Shown here: piece by piece, positions 1 to 9,354 of the stretch
Layout: each line of letters begins with the position of its first letter
Numbering within the stretch: the first letter of the stretch is position 1
Assembly (NCBI GenBank): GCA_019671005.1
Contig: CM033745.1
Coordinates: 18,838,921-18,902,920 of the forward strand
Length of the DNA: 64,000 nt
Direction: 5' to 3'
From: Hibiscus mutabilis
Lineage: Eukaryota; Streptophyta; Magnoliopsida; Malvales; Malvaceae
Position numbers and translations under genes: made by a program
Notes under the pieces: generated by a model
What the model was told of the DNA's origin: nothing
Seen by the model: the letters and a program-made list of their open reading frames with translations, nothing else
Databases searched by the model: none

Positions 1-519
1 ACTACTCAACTCGCGATCGACTCCCTTGATAAGCACCCCTACTCATGCCATTCCTTATCGGTTGAAGATCACTCATCTTTGGTAACGTAGGAAATGAATG
101 CATCTCGGTTAAGCTTTTGGATTTTTTTAACGATTTTATTCATTAATATGTGAGGAATGAAGAAAAAGATGATGATTTGTAAATTTTAATTTATAAGAAA
201 TATTATTTGGAAAATAAAGATGATGTGATTTTATTTAATTGAGTATGATCATGGATGAGGTGGTGGGAATTATTCATGAAATAATTTCTTTTAGTTTAGT
301 TTGAAAATATAATTAATTCTATGTCGAACTTTTGAAATTTTTAATAATTATTTAAAAATCATTAAAAATCAATAGTGTCTATTGATGTATAACATTATCG
401 TTTTAGAATTTCTTATTAATTTATTATTAAAATTTTTTCCTTAATCTTATGATTAGAATTTGTACTTTTTTAAATAAAATTTAATGTAAAATTCGAAAAT
501 GGCAATGGACTATCTTTGG
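1..519. other. AT-rich spacer, no gene seen
   Basis: I see no open reading frame above background and no recognisable element terminus here. The composition is strongly AT-rich with short A and T runs, typical of plant intergenic DNA. Confidence 0.6.
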
Positions 520-521
520 AA

Positions 522-1798
522 GTATGGATGACAATATAATTCGAATCTGATCCGATTCTGATTCGAAGAAAAAAATTCAATCAAAAAAGTCTGAATTCGA
601 ATCTAAAAAAAAGGTCTGAGTCCTAATAGGAGGTGGATCGGATATGGACATAGTCATGATCCGATCCGAATCCGATCTAAATCCATATCCGATCCGAGTC
701 CTATCCATATATAAATTCGAATAAAAATATTTGAAACTCTTAGATTTAAAAAATATAGATATATATTAAAATCTTAATTAAGTTGAATTGGGATTATGTA
801 TATTAATATATATATATTTGAAAGGTGAATATAAATATATATTAAATTTTTAATTAAGTTGAATTGAGATTATATATATTTAATATATATATATATATTG
901 AAATCCTAATTAAAGTTAAATTATGATTATATATATTAATATATATATATATATATAGATTAATATATATATTAAAATCCTAATATAAGTTGAATTAGGA
1001 TTATAAAGGCATGAGAGATCTAGCAGTCATTAATGCTTTTTGGAAAAATCATCTAACTAGTTTAGAGAGTTTTATATGCTCGTTCTAACTGGTGAACTAC
1101 GTAGAGGTCAAGCGTTATCATTGCATTTTAGGAATCGACATTGTGGAATCGTGATTGGGTATCTATCTTCTCCAAATTCAAAATTTTAAATTTTAAACAT
1201 GTAATTCTTCACATTTAATCACCCCGATTCGTTCTTCGTACATGGATCTCTGGTGGTGATCGCCGGATAATTTTTCCGCTGCGTTATAGGGTGTACCGAC
1301 CAACAATGGAAGCTTGATGATTAGAAATTTTTTTCTCTATGTCAATTGTTGATGGTTGAACATTTTGATTATATTTTTAATTTGTTTCGTCTTGAACTTT
1401 GTAATATTTATTAGACATTTTATAATTGTGATTTGGAAAGTAATTGTGTTAGTAGACTCGTAAGACAATAGTAGTTTATGTAATGATAATTTATTTGTTG
1501 TTGAGTTTTTTAGTTGAAGTTTGAGTTGTTACTTTAATTTATTTTATATTGAATTGTAATATTTGTTGAGATTTGTTTGTGCTATTTGTTTAAATATATT
1601 TGTTTGATGAAAATTATTTTTTATTTAAGCTTGAGTTGTTACTTTAAAAAAGGAAAAAATTAATTGGATTCAGACTTTCGAATTTCAGATATTTTATTGG
1701 ATCGAACTTAGATTCGGACTTGAATTTTTTTAGGCCCGATTATTAATTGGATTGGACTTGAATTTTATAAAGTCCTATCCATTGTCATCCCTATATGG
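522..1798. mobile_element. Candidate non-autonomous DNA transposon (hAT-like ends)
   Basis: The left end reads GGATGACAAT (from about 528). The right end carries the inverse ATTGTCATCCC (to about 1793). Beyond the tips both sides are rich in GATCCGAATC-like words: direct at 540-720 and in inverse sense at 1665-1780. The flanks (TGGAAGT and TGGAAAT) could be a decayed target duplication. There is no transposase. GGGATGACAAT-type ends recur on plant MITE-like elements. The inverted match away from the tips is weak, so family and exact borders are uncertain. Confidence 0.35.
745..1005. repeat. AT-rich tandem repeat, about 4 copies of 60-80 bp
   Basis: A unit built from CCTAATTAAGTTGAATT, GGATTATATATATTAATATA and a variable (TA)n linker occurs about four times, beginning near 765, 840, 898 and 978. 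The copies differ by point changes and by TA-run length. It lies inside the candidate transposon at 522-1798. No coding content is visible. Confidence 0.65.
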
Positions 1799-1858
1799 AA
1801 ATTGCATGTTACAGCTATACTAGCAAAATAGGGGGTTTTCCTAAAATGAAACCTTTAA

Positions 1859-2007
1859 AATGAGGCGGTACAGAAATACTTACAAAAATAATAAGCATTT
1901 GTGCATATACCCAAATTCTTTTTATTTTTATAAATATTTCTGTATATACATAATAGTCTATATATAAATTTTTACTATTTTTGTAAGCATCTCTATACCG
2001 CCTCATT
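1859..2007. mobile_element. MITE with about 36 bp terminal inverted repeats and TTAA duplication
   Basis: The left arm starts AATGAGGCGGTACAGAAAT and the right arm ends ATCTCTATACCGCCTCATT. The arms are near-perfect inverted repeats over about 36 bases, including CTTACAAAAATA. Both sides are flanked by TTAA (1855-1858 and 2008-2011), giving a 149 bp element with no coding capacity. TTAA duplications are characteristic of piggyBac-type elements. A TA duplication (mariner/Stowaway) can also be read from the same bases. Confidence 0.7.
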
Positions 2008-2011
2008 TTAA

Positions 2012-2504
2012 CATGCCTTACCATCAAATCTTCCGATAAATAGACCTTGAACATTAAAAAGAAAAACTGAAATATATCTAAATAACCGCACATATCTAAT
2101 CAACCGCATATTTTAAACTTTTTTGTAAAAAAACCGCATATTTTAAACTAATTCTATAATCAACATTATTTTAGTCTTAAAATATTTTTGTCTAAATAAG
2201 TATTTTTTAAACTATTATTTCTAATTATTTTAAAGATTTTTAGTCGAAATAAATACTTAAACTATATCATTTTCTCTTCTTTTAGTCTGTTAATTATTTT
2301 TTAGTTAAAAAAAATTATTATGACGTGTCTATATGTTATTGGTCGAAAATTATTTAACTTGAATAATTATTGAATTTAAAGTCAGAAAATTTTAATAATT
2401 AAATTATCTATTTGATTAGAAAATAGTTGAAAGATTAAAAGCAAACTATTATATAATTTAATAGTTGATTTTTCATTTAGAGCTTTAAAAAAATATATAC
2501 TCTT
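2012..2504. other. AT-rich spacer, no gene seen
   Basis: Low-complexity AT-rich sequence with many short A and T runs. No ORF, terminal repeat or RNA gene was recognised. Confidence 0.55.
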
Positions 2505-3160
2505 AGGGTGCGTTTGGTTCGCGGAAAAGATGATTACTAGGGGTAATAATATTTTTCAAACTTACATTCTCATGTTTGGTTTAAGAGGATTCTCACTAAG
2601 AAGTATTATTCTTTTTCCTAATAATGGCTTCTTTTCCCTCAAATAGTGGGAATATATTATCACTAGGAGGTATTATTACATAATTCCTTCCTTTTTGGAC
2701 AGTATTATCTTTAAGATAATGAATTATGTTCTTGTTGATCCTTTATTGTATTTTTAATTAGGTGACTAATTATTTATTGTGTAAATTTATTAAATATTTT
2801 TATTTAATGTTAGTTTAATATATAAATAATGTTGCATATATTTAAATAATGTTGTAATATTTAATATATATACAATATTTTTTAAAAAATAATTTAATAT
2901 ATTAATTATATTATAAATATAAAACTTTTGCAAATTTTAGATGTAATGAAAATATTTCTATAACTTTTTATGTAAATATTTTTTAATTTAATAATTAAAA
3001 GTTTAGTTTTTAAAAAAATATATCATAAGGATAAATTGATAAATTTTGTTTTCAATTAATCTTATATTCTTCTAACCAAACATTGTAATCTTATATTTTC
3101 TTATCAAATAAACGAAACAAGATAAATGTAAATTCTCAATGACACACATGTAATCCTATT
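2505..3160. repeat. Degenerate GTGCGTTTGGTTCGCGG-type plant repeat
   Basis: The left border GGGTGCGTTTGGTTCGCGG is a word commonly seen at the ends of plant non-autonomous DNA transposons. The following text has repeated TAATAATA and TTCTCACTA words. Inverted TTTGGTT/AACCAAA words occur at 2576 and 3073, but a mirrored terminus is not clear. The right border is approximate and the element is probably decayed. Confidence 0.35.
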
Positions 3161-3618
3161 ACTATTAATGGCGTAAGAGAGTAGAATAGAGAGTGTATGT
3201 ATGTGTATATATATCTCTAGGGTTCTCTTTAAGCCCAGCTTTAATATCATCTTTGCATGCTTCGCCAACTCTTCAAAGAAGAAAACCCAAAACCCAAATT
3301 TAAATTATTTCCATATCAACCAGCTGCAATTTGTTATACATATTGTTCCTGTTTTTTTCCCTGTTTGTTTTCCATCCTCACTCAAAGAAAGCCAGCCCCA
3401 AAATTTTCCCCATTTCCTTTGTTGATGTCTGTTTTCAAAATCTGAGCAAAATTCATTTCTGGGTATTTGTTATTTAAGTGCTTTTCAATTTGTATCTGGG
3501 AATTTTGATTGTTTCTACTTTCTTGGTGTTCTCTTTTATGTGTGTTGATGTTGGGAGCAATATCTGAGATTGGAAGAAGAAGAAGAAGAAGAAGAAGAAG
3601 AAGAAGAAGAAAGGAAAC
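3161..3618 (+). promoter_or_regulatory. Proximal promoter and 5' leader of the PUF pseudogene
   Basis: A TATA-like run (GTATATATATCTC, about 3205-3217) is followed by CTCTAGGGTTCTC, a common plant transcription-start neighbourhood, and by about 370 bases of pyrimidine-rich leader before the ATG at 3619. The leader ends in an uninterrupted GAA repeat. There is no long upstream ORF. The start site is inferred from position and composition only. Confidence 0.4.
3573..3611 (+). repeat. (GAA)n microsatellite in the 5' leader
   Basis: An uninterrupted run of about 13 GAA units ends 8 bases before the start codon at 3619. Read on the minus strand it yields a poly-serine or poly-leucine false ORF. 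GAA/CTT tracts are common in plant 5' leaders. Confidence 0.9.
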
Positions 3619-5022
3619 ATGAAGGATGATGAAGAGTTTGAAATGTTGTTGGGTGAGATCCCTCATGTAACATCACATCATTACCATCATCATCTTCAAA
3701 AACGTGATGAGAATCATGTGAATGGGTCATTTCATGGCATGAATGGCCTAATGTATGATGGCGCATCAAGTCCTTATCATAAGCATACATGTGTTTCCCC
3801 TGTAAGCGGTTTCTGTTTACACTCAGATGGTTCTTCCTCGAGTTTGTTTTCTAACGATGGGCAGCAGTCTTTATCTGACAATGGATCGCCTCCATTACAA
3901 GACCTTAAGCTGCAGCACTTGCCTAATGCACTGGTCATGGATTCAGTTGTTGGGAACAGGGCCAGTAGTGATGGCTTGATTGGTGATTTGGGTGTTTGTA
4001 GAAATCGTAGTAGAATGTATATTAGCAGTGATCAAGAGAAGGTTAGTTCCTGTTTTTGTGATTTCCCACTCGAATCCGATGCCATTCTACTCAATAATCC
4101 GATCAATGTCGAGAAGTACGAGGCCGGTGACGAAATAAAGAAGGGGTTTTCTGGTTTTGTAAGAATTCTGCCAACTGATCCAATGAGTGCTCCATTGAAT
4201 TTCAATGGTGGCATGAACATGGCGTTTCCCAATGATGCTTTGATTTCTCATCAGGGAATGGGTTGTTGGAATGGTGCAATGGGATCTCCGTGGCAGAAAA
4301 AGGAACATACATGTAATTATCAGCACCAAAATGGAGATTCTGTATCGAATTTAAGAGCTTCTTTGAGTAAGCTTCCATGGAAAACGAAATGGTCCGAGTT
4401 GGAACGAAGTTCATGACTCTCCCAGGATAATTCGGGCAACCCCTCGTGCAAGTGTTGAAAATCTGCTACATCATGGGCTGCCACTAGCCAATTGGATGGC
4501 TACAACATATTCAAATGCTAGAATCCCACTCGAAAGTATCGAGGCTTTTACTAGTGAGGATAGTTTCCATAAGGGACTTGATTGTACAAGGGAGCAAAAC
4601 AAGGGTTCTCTGCAGGATGTTTGTGTCAGTAAGTGTCAAGAGAGACGGTCACAGGTGGATGGTTGGTCTCAAATGGCAGCAGCTTGTGGAAATGCTAAGA
4701 ATTCTAAGTTATATAGTCATTTCTCTCTGCCACCAAACTGTAACTCTTTGGCAGAAGCTCACGGATTCATATACTTAATAGCAAAAGATCAACATGGTTG
4801 TCGGTTCTTACAGCGGGTATTTAATGAGGGTTCCCAACTAGATGTGCAAATAATATTTAAGGAGATCATTGATCATGTAGTTGAACTTATGATGAACCCT
4901 TTTGGGAGCTATCTCATGCAGAAATTGTTAGAAGTATGTAATGAAGAACAGAGAATGCAGATTCTATTAATGGTTACCGAAGAACCAGGGCAACTTGTCA
5001 AAATATCTCTTAACACTCACGG
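3619..5022 (+). pseudogene. PUF pseudogene exon 1: N-terminal region and repeats 1-2
   Basis: The ATG at 3619 opens a 265-codon frame beginning MKDDEEFEMLLGEIP, with a Ser/His/Asn-rich low-complexity N-terminus as usual in plant PUF proteins. It stops at TGA 4414-4416. Homologous coding resumes one frame over (DSPRIIRATPRASVENLL) and runs through repeat 1 (KDQHGCRFLQRVF) and repeat 2 (NPFGSYLMQKLLE) to KISLNTHG. Removing one base at 4411-4413 would keep the two parts in one frame, so a 1-bp insertion is the simplest reading. The block ends at a good donor, GG/GTACGT, at 5022/5023. Confidence 0.9.
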
Positions 5023-5060
5023 GTACGTCCGACACACTGCAATATATACATACATATATA

Positions 5061-5143
5061 TCAGCCCTTGAGCCTGGGTTTCTATCTCTCATAAAGGACA
5101 TGAATGGAAATCATGTAGTGCAGCGTTGCTTGCAATGTCTTAG
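5061..5143 (+). pseudogene. PUF pseudogene exon 2, left part (repeat 4)
   Basis: The peptide SALEPGFLSLIKDMNGNHVVQ and following residues RCLQCLS are encoded here, giving repeat 4 of the PUF domain. The preceding stretch expected from the family (the repeat 3 helix, TRVVQK-like, and its linker) is absent. Instead, an intron-like start (GTACGT, 5023) runs only about 40 AT-rich bases before the exon text. The block is cut at 5143 by the Copia element, whose target duplication CTTAG (5139-5143 and 27680-27684) belongs to this exon. Confidence 0.85.
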
Positions 5144-5352
5144 TGTTGGATATACTTACGAATTTTCTCTGAAAATTCCTTCGACACGTATTACCACGAG
5201 CACGAGACGGGCGGACGGCGGTGGCGACAGCGTGCGAGATTACCCTTTGTTCTCTATCACTCAACAAGGGAGGAGAGAATGAATGTCATAAATATTTTTC
5301 ACATGGTATTTACCCACTCAATGTGGGATAACCATATTTTGTATTACCAACA
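5144..5352 (-). repeat. Copia A 3' LTR (left), internally rearranged
   Basis: It begins TGTTGGATATA and ends ATTACCAACA, like the right LTR, and shares the last roughly 110 bases (from CCTTTGTTCTCTATCACTC). It is only 209 bp against 561 bp. Bases about 5155-5240 (TTTTCTCTGAAAATTCC through GGCGACAGCGTGCGAG) are absent from the right LTR. They resemble 43915-44025 in the second nest, so this LTR looks chimeric or rearranged rather than simply deleted. Confidence 0.85.
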
Positions 5353-6260
5353 TTCCCCCACTAATGCGAAAGAATTCTTCGAAACTCGATAAATATCCAT
5401 ATCAGAAGAGCAATAGCGAGATTAGTTGCTTAAGCACTAGTGAACGTATCTTGAACTAGTACATAGTGATGATGAGCAATCCTTCTCTCAGACAAGTGAA
5501 ACTAGTCTTGAACTTTCTAAGATTGGGGTAAACTCATAACACACAACTAACCTCTTCATCCACTGAAGTTCTCGATGTGTAAGATATATATATATACGAA
5601 AGTATATATTTGGCCTTCTTACCTCAGGATTCTAGTAAGTGTTTTAGAAAAACGGCCCAATGGTTTTCATAGAAGGTGGCCAATCCTTCTCACTTACGTA
5701 GGTTATTTCATCAGGTTTGTCTCAATAAAACCATCCATATAGGACTATGAAATAATTAAGAGGCTTTATATTAGCTCAGCCTCACAAAGGATAAGGTGAT
5801 TTTCTTCAAGGTTATATTAATTGAACCACCCAAACTCTGGGCTAAGAAATCATTAAGAATAAATATTCAACCTCGTTTATCGGTGAATTCAACATGTCAT
5901 TCTCAATAGGAACTTCCAAACACTTGCGTTTGAATTCATTAAGAGTTTCAGTGAAACTCAACCTCTCTAGCGGTAAGTTCATTTAGTCCTTTGCACTTAA
6001 GACTACCCACTTAACACTGAGTTATGAACTTATTAAAAATAGATATTCAGCCAAAATTGGTAAATTCATCAAGTCTTTCTCACTAAGACCACCCAAAAAC
6101 CTGGGCTATGAATTTATTAAGAGCAATTAAGCTCATCCTGGGCATGTACATTATTCATCATAGGGATAGGTATAGAGAAATGTACGCTATGAGTCTTTCC
6201 ATGGTTTCGTTTGACCACATTGAACTTAGATAACTAAGTTGGGTATCCACCATGAATTCC
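5353..6260 (-). repeat. Copia A 3' untranslated region with degenerate tandem repeats
   Basis: This 900-base stretch lies between the RNase H stop and the 3' LTR and has no ORF. On the + strand, a unit of roughly 80-110 bp containing TTCATCAAGTCTTTCTCA, GACCACCCAAA, a GGGCTATGAA-like word and TTATTAAGAG recurs about four times (near 5750, 5870, 5960 and 6050), heavily diverged. The polypurine tract is at the LTR junction. Confidence 0.6.
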
Positions 6261-7418
6261 TCAACTAATGGGCTTTAAACCCATCCCCCTCGATGAATCT
6301 AGGACCAGGTTTCTACTTAACCCTTTGGTAAGCGGATCTGCTAGGTTCTTTTCCGACTTCACATACTCTAAAGCGAGTACTTCATTCCTTATCAAGTGTC
6401 TAACTGGTTCATGTCTTATGCGAATGTGTCTTTTCTTACCATTGTAAGCTTGGTTCTTAGCCACACAAAACGTAACTTGTGAATCACACAGCAAGGAGAT
6501 TGGAGGAATCAGTCTTCCCCACAATAGAATCTCTGCTAACAAATTTCTGAGCCACTCGGCTTCTTGCCCAACTGAGTCGAGAGCTATAAACTCTGACTCC
6601 ATAGTAGAGCGGGCAATGCAAGTTTGCTTTGCGAATTTCCACAAGATTGCTGCTCCACCCAAAGTAAAAATATACCCACTCGTAGAGCTTACTTCGTCAT
6701 TATCAGAAACCCAATTGGCGTCACAGTACCCTTCTAAAACCGCAGGAAAGCCAACATAATCTAGTTTCCAATCCATAGTACCCTTAAGATACTTAAGTAA
6801 ACGTCTAAGCGCAACCCAATGATCAATACTAGGGTTGTGAGTATATCTACTAAGTCTGCTCACCGCGTAGGCAATATCAGGCCGAGTATAGTTCATTAGG
6901 AACATAAGGCTTCCAATTATTTTAGCATATTCTATTTGGGAAACACTACTTCCTTTATTCTTGAAGAGATGTATGCTAGAGTCATAAGGTGTTCGAACAG
7001 GGATGACGTCAAAACTGTCAAATTTCTTTAACACTTTCTCAATATAGTGTGTTTGACTTAAAGAAAATCCCTTTTCAGTTTTGGTGACTTTGACTCCCAA
7101 GATTACGTCAACTTCTCTCAGATCAGTCATCTCAAACTTAGTGGAGAAGAAATTTTTCGTTTTGTTAATGGACTCAATGTTTGTACTGAAAATCAACATA
7201 TCATCAACATATAAACTTATGATGACACAATCAGCACCAAACATCCTCAAATATACGCATGCATCCGAACCATTCACCACAAAGCCAAAACTAAGGATAG
7301 TTTTATGAAATTTCTCATACCACTGTTTAGGAGCTTGCTTAAGGCCATAAAAAGACTTTTTGAGTCTGCAAACTTTGCCTTCCATACCAGATGTCTCAAA
7401 ACCTGGTGGTTGCTCCAT
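6261..7418 (-). pseudogene. Copia A reverse transcriptase (C-terminal part) and RNase H
   Basis: The 385-codon frame begins MEQPPGFE within the Copia RT and carries LKKSFYGLKQAPKQWYEKF, the catalytic YVDDM box, DILG-like DVILGVKV and SLMFLMNYTRPDIAYAVSRL. RNase H follows (YCDANWVSD, TSGYIF, STMESEFIAL, DSQVTF, HIRIRHEPVRHLI). The N-terminal RT lies upstream in another frame (7419-7700), so a frameshift or small deletion separates them near 7415. This is Copia-superfamily RT by motif and domain order. Confidence 0.9.
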
Positions 7419-7711
7419 ATAGATCTCCGTTCAAAAAAACAGTCCTTACATCCATTTGATGTACTTGCAATTTATGAATGGAGGCTAGTGCAAACAATGC
7501 ACGGATCATTGAGATTTTCGTTACGGGAGAGTAAGTATTGAAGAAGTCTAAACCAAACTTTTAAGTGAACCCTTTGACGACTAGCCTTGCCTTGTACCTC
7601 TGGATCGAACCATCTAGTTTGAGTTTCTTCTAGAATACCCAGTTGTTGCTGATTGGTTTGAATCCTCTTGTCAAGTCCACTAATTCCCAAGTATGATTAG
7701 ACATTATGAAT
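7419..7711 (-). pseudogene. Copia A reverse transcriptase N-terminal part, broken
   Basis: On the minus strand the RT N-terminus is recognisable as TWELVDL, DGSIQRYKARLVVKGFT and NTYSPVTKISMIRALFALAS. At least two in-frame stops interrupt it, and frame changes occur on both sides. It joins the integrase-RT linker above and the YVDDM frame below. Confidence 0.8.
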
Positions 7712-9349
7712 CTAGTTCGTCCTTTTCCAAAAACTAGCGTCAATCGATCTCATAACATCCTCGTAAGTCTTCGGATCTTCATCTAAAAGAAAGACTCGAG
7801 CTATCGGATCGGATAAGGTGTCTAAATCATTTATCTCATAAATAAAGGAAGTTATGAAGTCTGGTCCAAAAGAGGTTTCTACTATTTGTCTCTTACTTCT
7901 TCTAGGTTCAAATTCAATCTCTTGAGAACCCCTAGTAGGCACACTAGAAGAAGAGGATGGAAAATTTTCTATTTGTGTTTCAACCGTTAACCTAGGTTTC
8001 TTTAGAGGAAAGATATCTTCAAAGAAAACAGCATCCCTAGATTCACAAATAGAATAGTCGTGCAGGAACATGAACCTATATGCGGCATTATTCGTTGCAT
8101 GCCCGATAAACACTGCATCAACGATTTTAGGCCCAATGGTGGACTTCTTAAACTCTGGCAATCTCACTTTAGCCAGACACCCCCACACTTTAAGGTATTA
8201 CAGATTTGGAGCATAACCTTTCCACAGTTTGTATGGGGTAGAATCTAATTTCTTATGAGGTACTCGGTTCAAAATATGATTTGCCGATAGAATGGCTTCC
8301 CCCTACATGTTGTCGGGCAACCCAGAACTTATTAACAATGAGTTCATCATCTCTTTTAAAGTTCTATTTTTCCTCTCGGCTATACCGTTTTGTTGAGGAA
8401 AGTAGGGAGCTGAAGTTTCGTATATTATGTCATTCGTCTCACACACCTCTTTCAGAAAATTAGACCCATATTCACCACCTCTATCGAATCTAACCCGTTT
8501 TATTCTCTTATCTAACTGATTCTCAACTTCTACCTTATAAATAAGAAAGAAGTTTTTAGCTTCATATTTAGTTCTTAGAAGATAAACTTTTGTATATCTC
8601 GAGTAATCATCTAAAAAAGTGATGTAATAGTTTTTTCTTTATTTACTCTCAGAGTTTCTAAAGTCTGCTAGATCAGTATGTATAAGTTCTAACAGTTTAG
8701 TTTTCCTTTTAGAAACAGTCTTAAAGGGAGGTTTAGCATGCTTGGCTTCTACACAAATCTCACATTTTTTAAAGCTATTTAAGTATAGTTTAGGCAGAAT
8801 ATTCATTTTAATCCGTTTCTTTAAAGAGTGAATATTCACGTGTCCTAATCTAGCATGCCACATATTCACAGATTCAACAGTGTAAGCAGAAGTGGTAGCT
8901 TTATTCTCATTAAGTTGAGTTTCTATGACAAATAAACCCCCGTTTAGAAAACATTTTCCAACATAATCACCATTTTGGGATAGTACAAGTTTATTTGCCT
9001 TAAAAACTAACTTAATGCCTGCCTTATTTAAAAGCCCACCACTTATCAAGTTTCTACGCAGGGCATGTACATACAGAACATTATTAATCGCTAAAGTTTT
9101 ACCGGAAGTCAGCTTGAGTAAAAAATTGCCTTTACCTAGCACTTCAAAGCTGCTAGAGTTTCCCATGTACACTCGTTCACCGTAGTTCCCTTCCTCGAAC
9201 TCGATGAAAAACTCATTCCTTGCGTAGAAGTGTCTGGAAGCGCCAGTGTCCACGACCCATTCAGTATTGTTATCCATCAGGTTGACTTCGGAAACCACCG
9301 CAGCTATGACATCGCCAGCATTGTCCTCCACCATGTTTAGATGTGGTTT
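7712..9349 (-). pseudogene. Copia A protease, GAG-pre-integrase and integrase
   Basis: A single minus frame from about 9349 to 7712 reads protease (TEWVVDTGASRHF), GAG-pre-integrase (MWHARLGHVN...CEICVEAKHAK) and integrase. Integrase catalytic residues are all visible: D in LIHTDLADF, D in VRFDRGGEYG, E in PQQNGIAERKNR. The frame then continues into the linker WGCLAKVRLPEFKKSTIGP and ESRDAVFFEDIFP. Only three nonsense codons (near 8639, 8307 and 8215) break it, so decay is modest. The Ogre insertion sits just upstream at 9350-9354. Confidence 0.9.
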
Positions 9350-9354
9350 GTTCT

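Noticed and set aside
3536..3790. Minus-strand frame with a poly-serine or poly-leucine run
   Set aside because: It is the shadow of the GAA microsatellite and of PUF exon 1 on the opposite strand.
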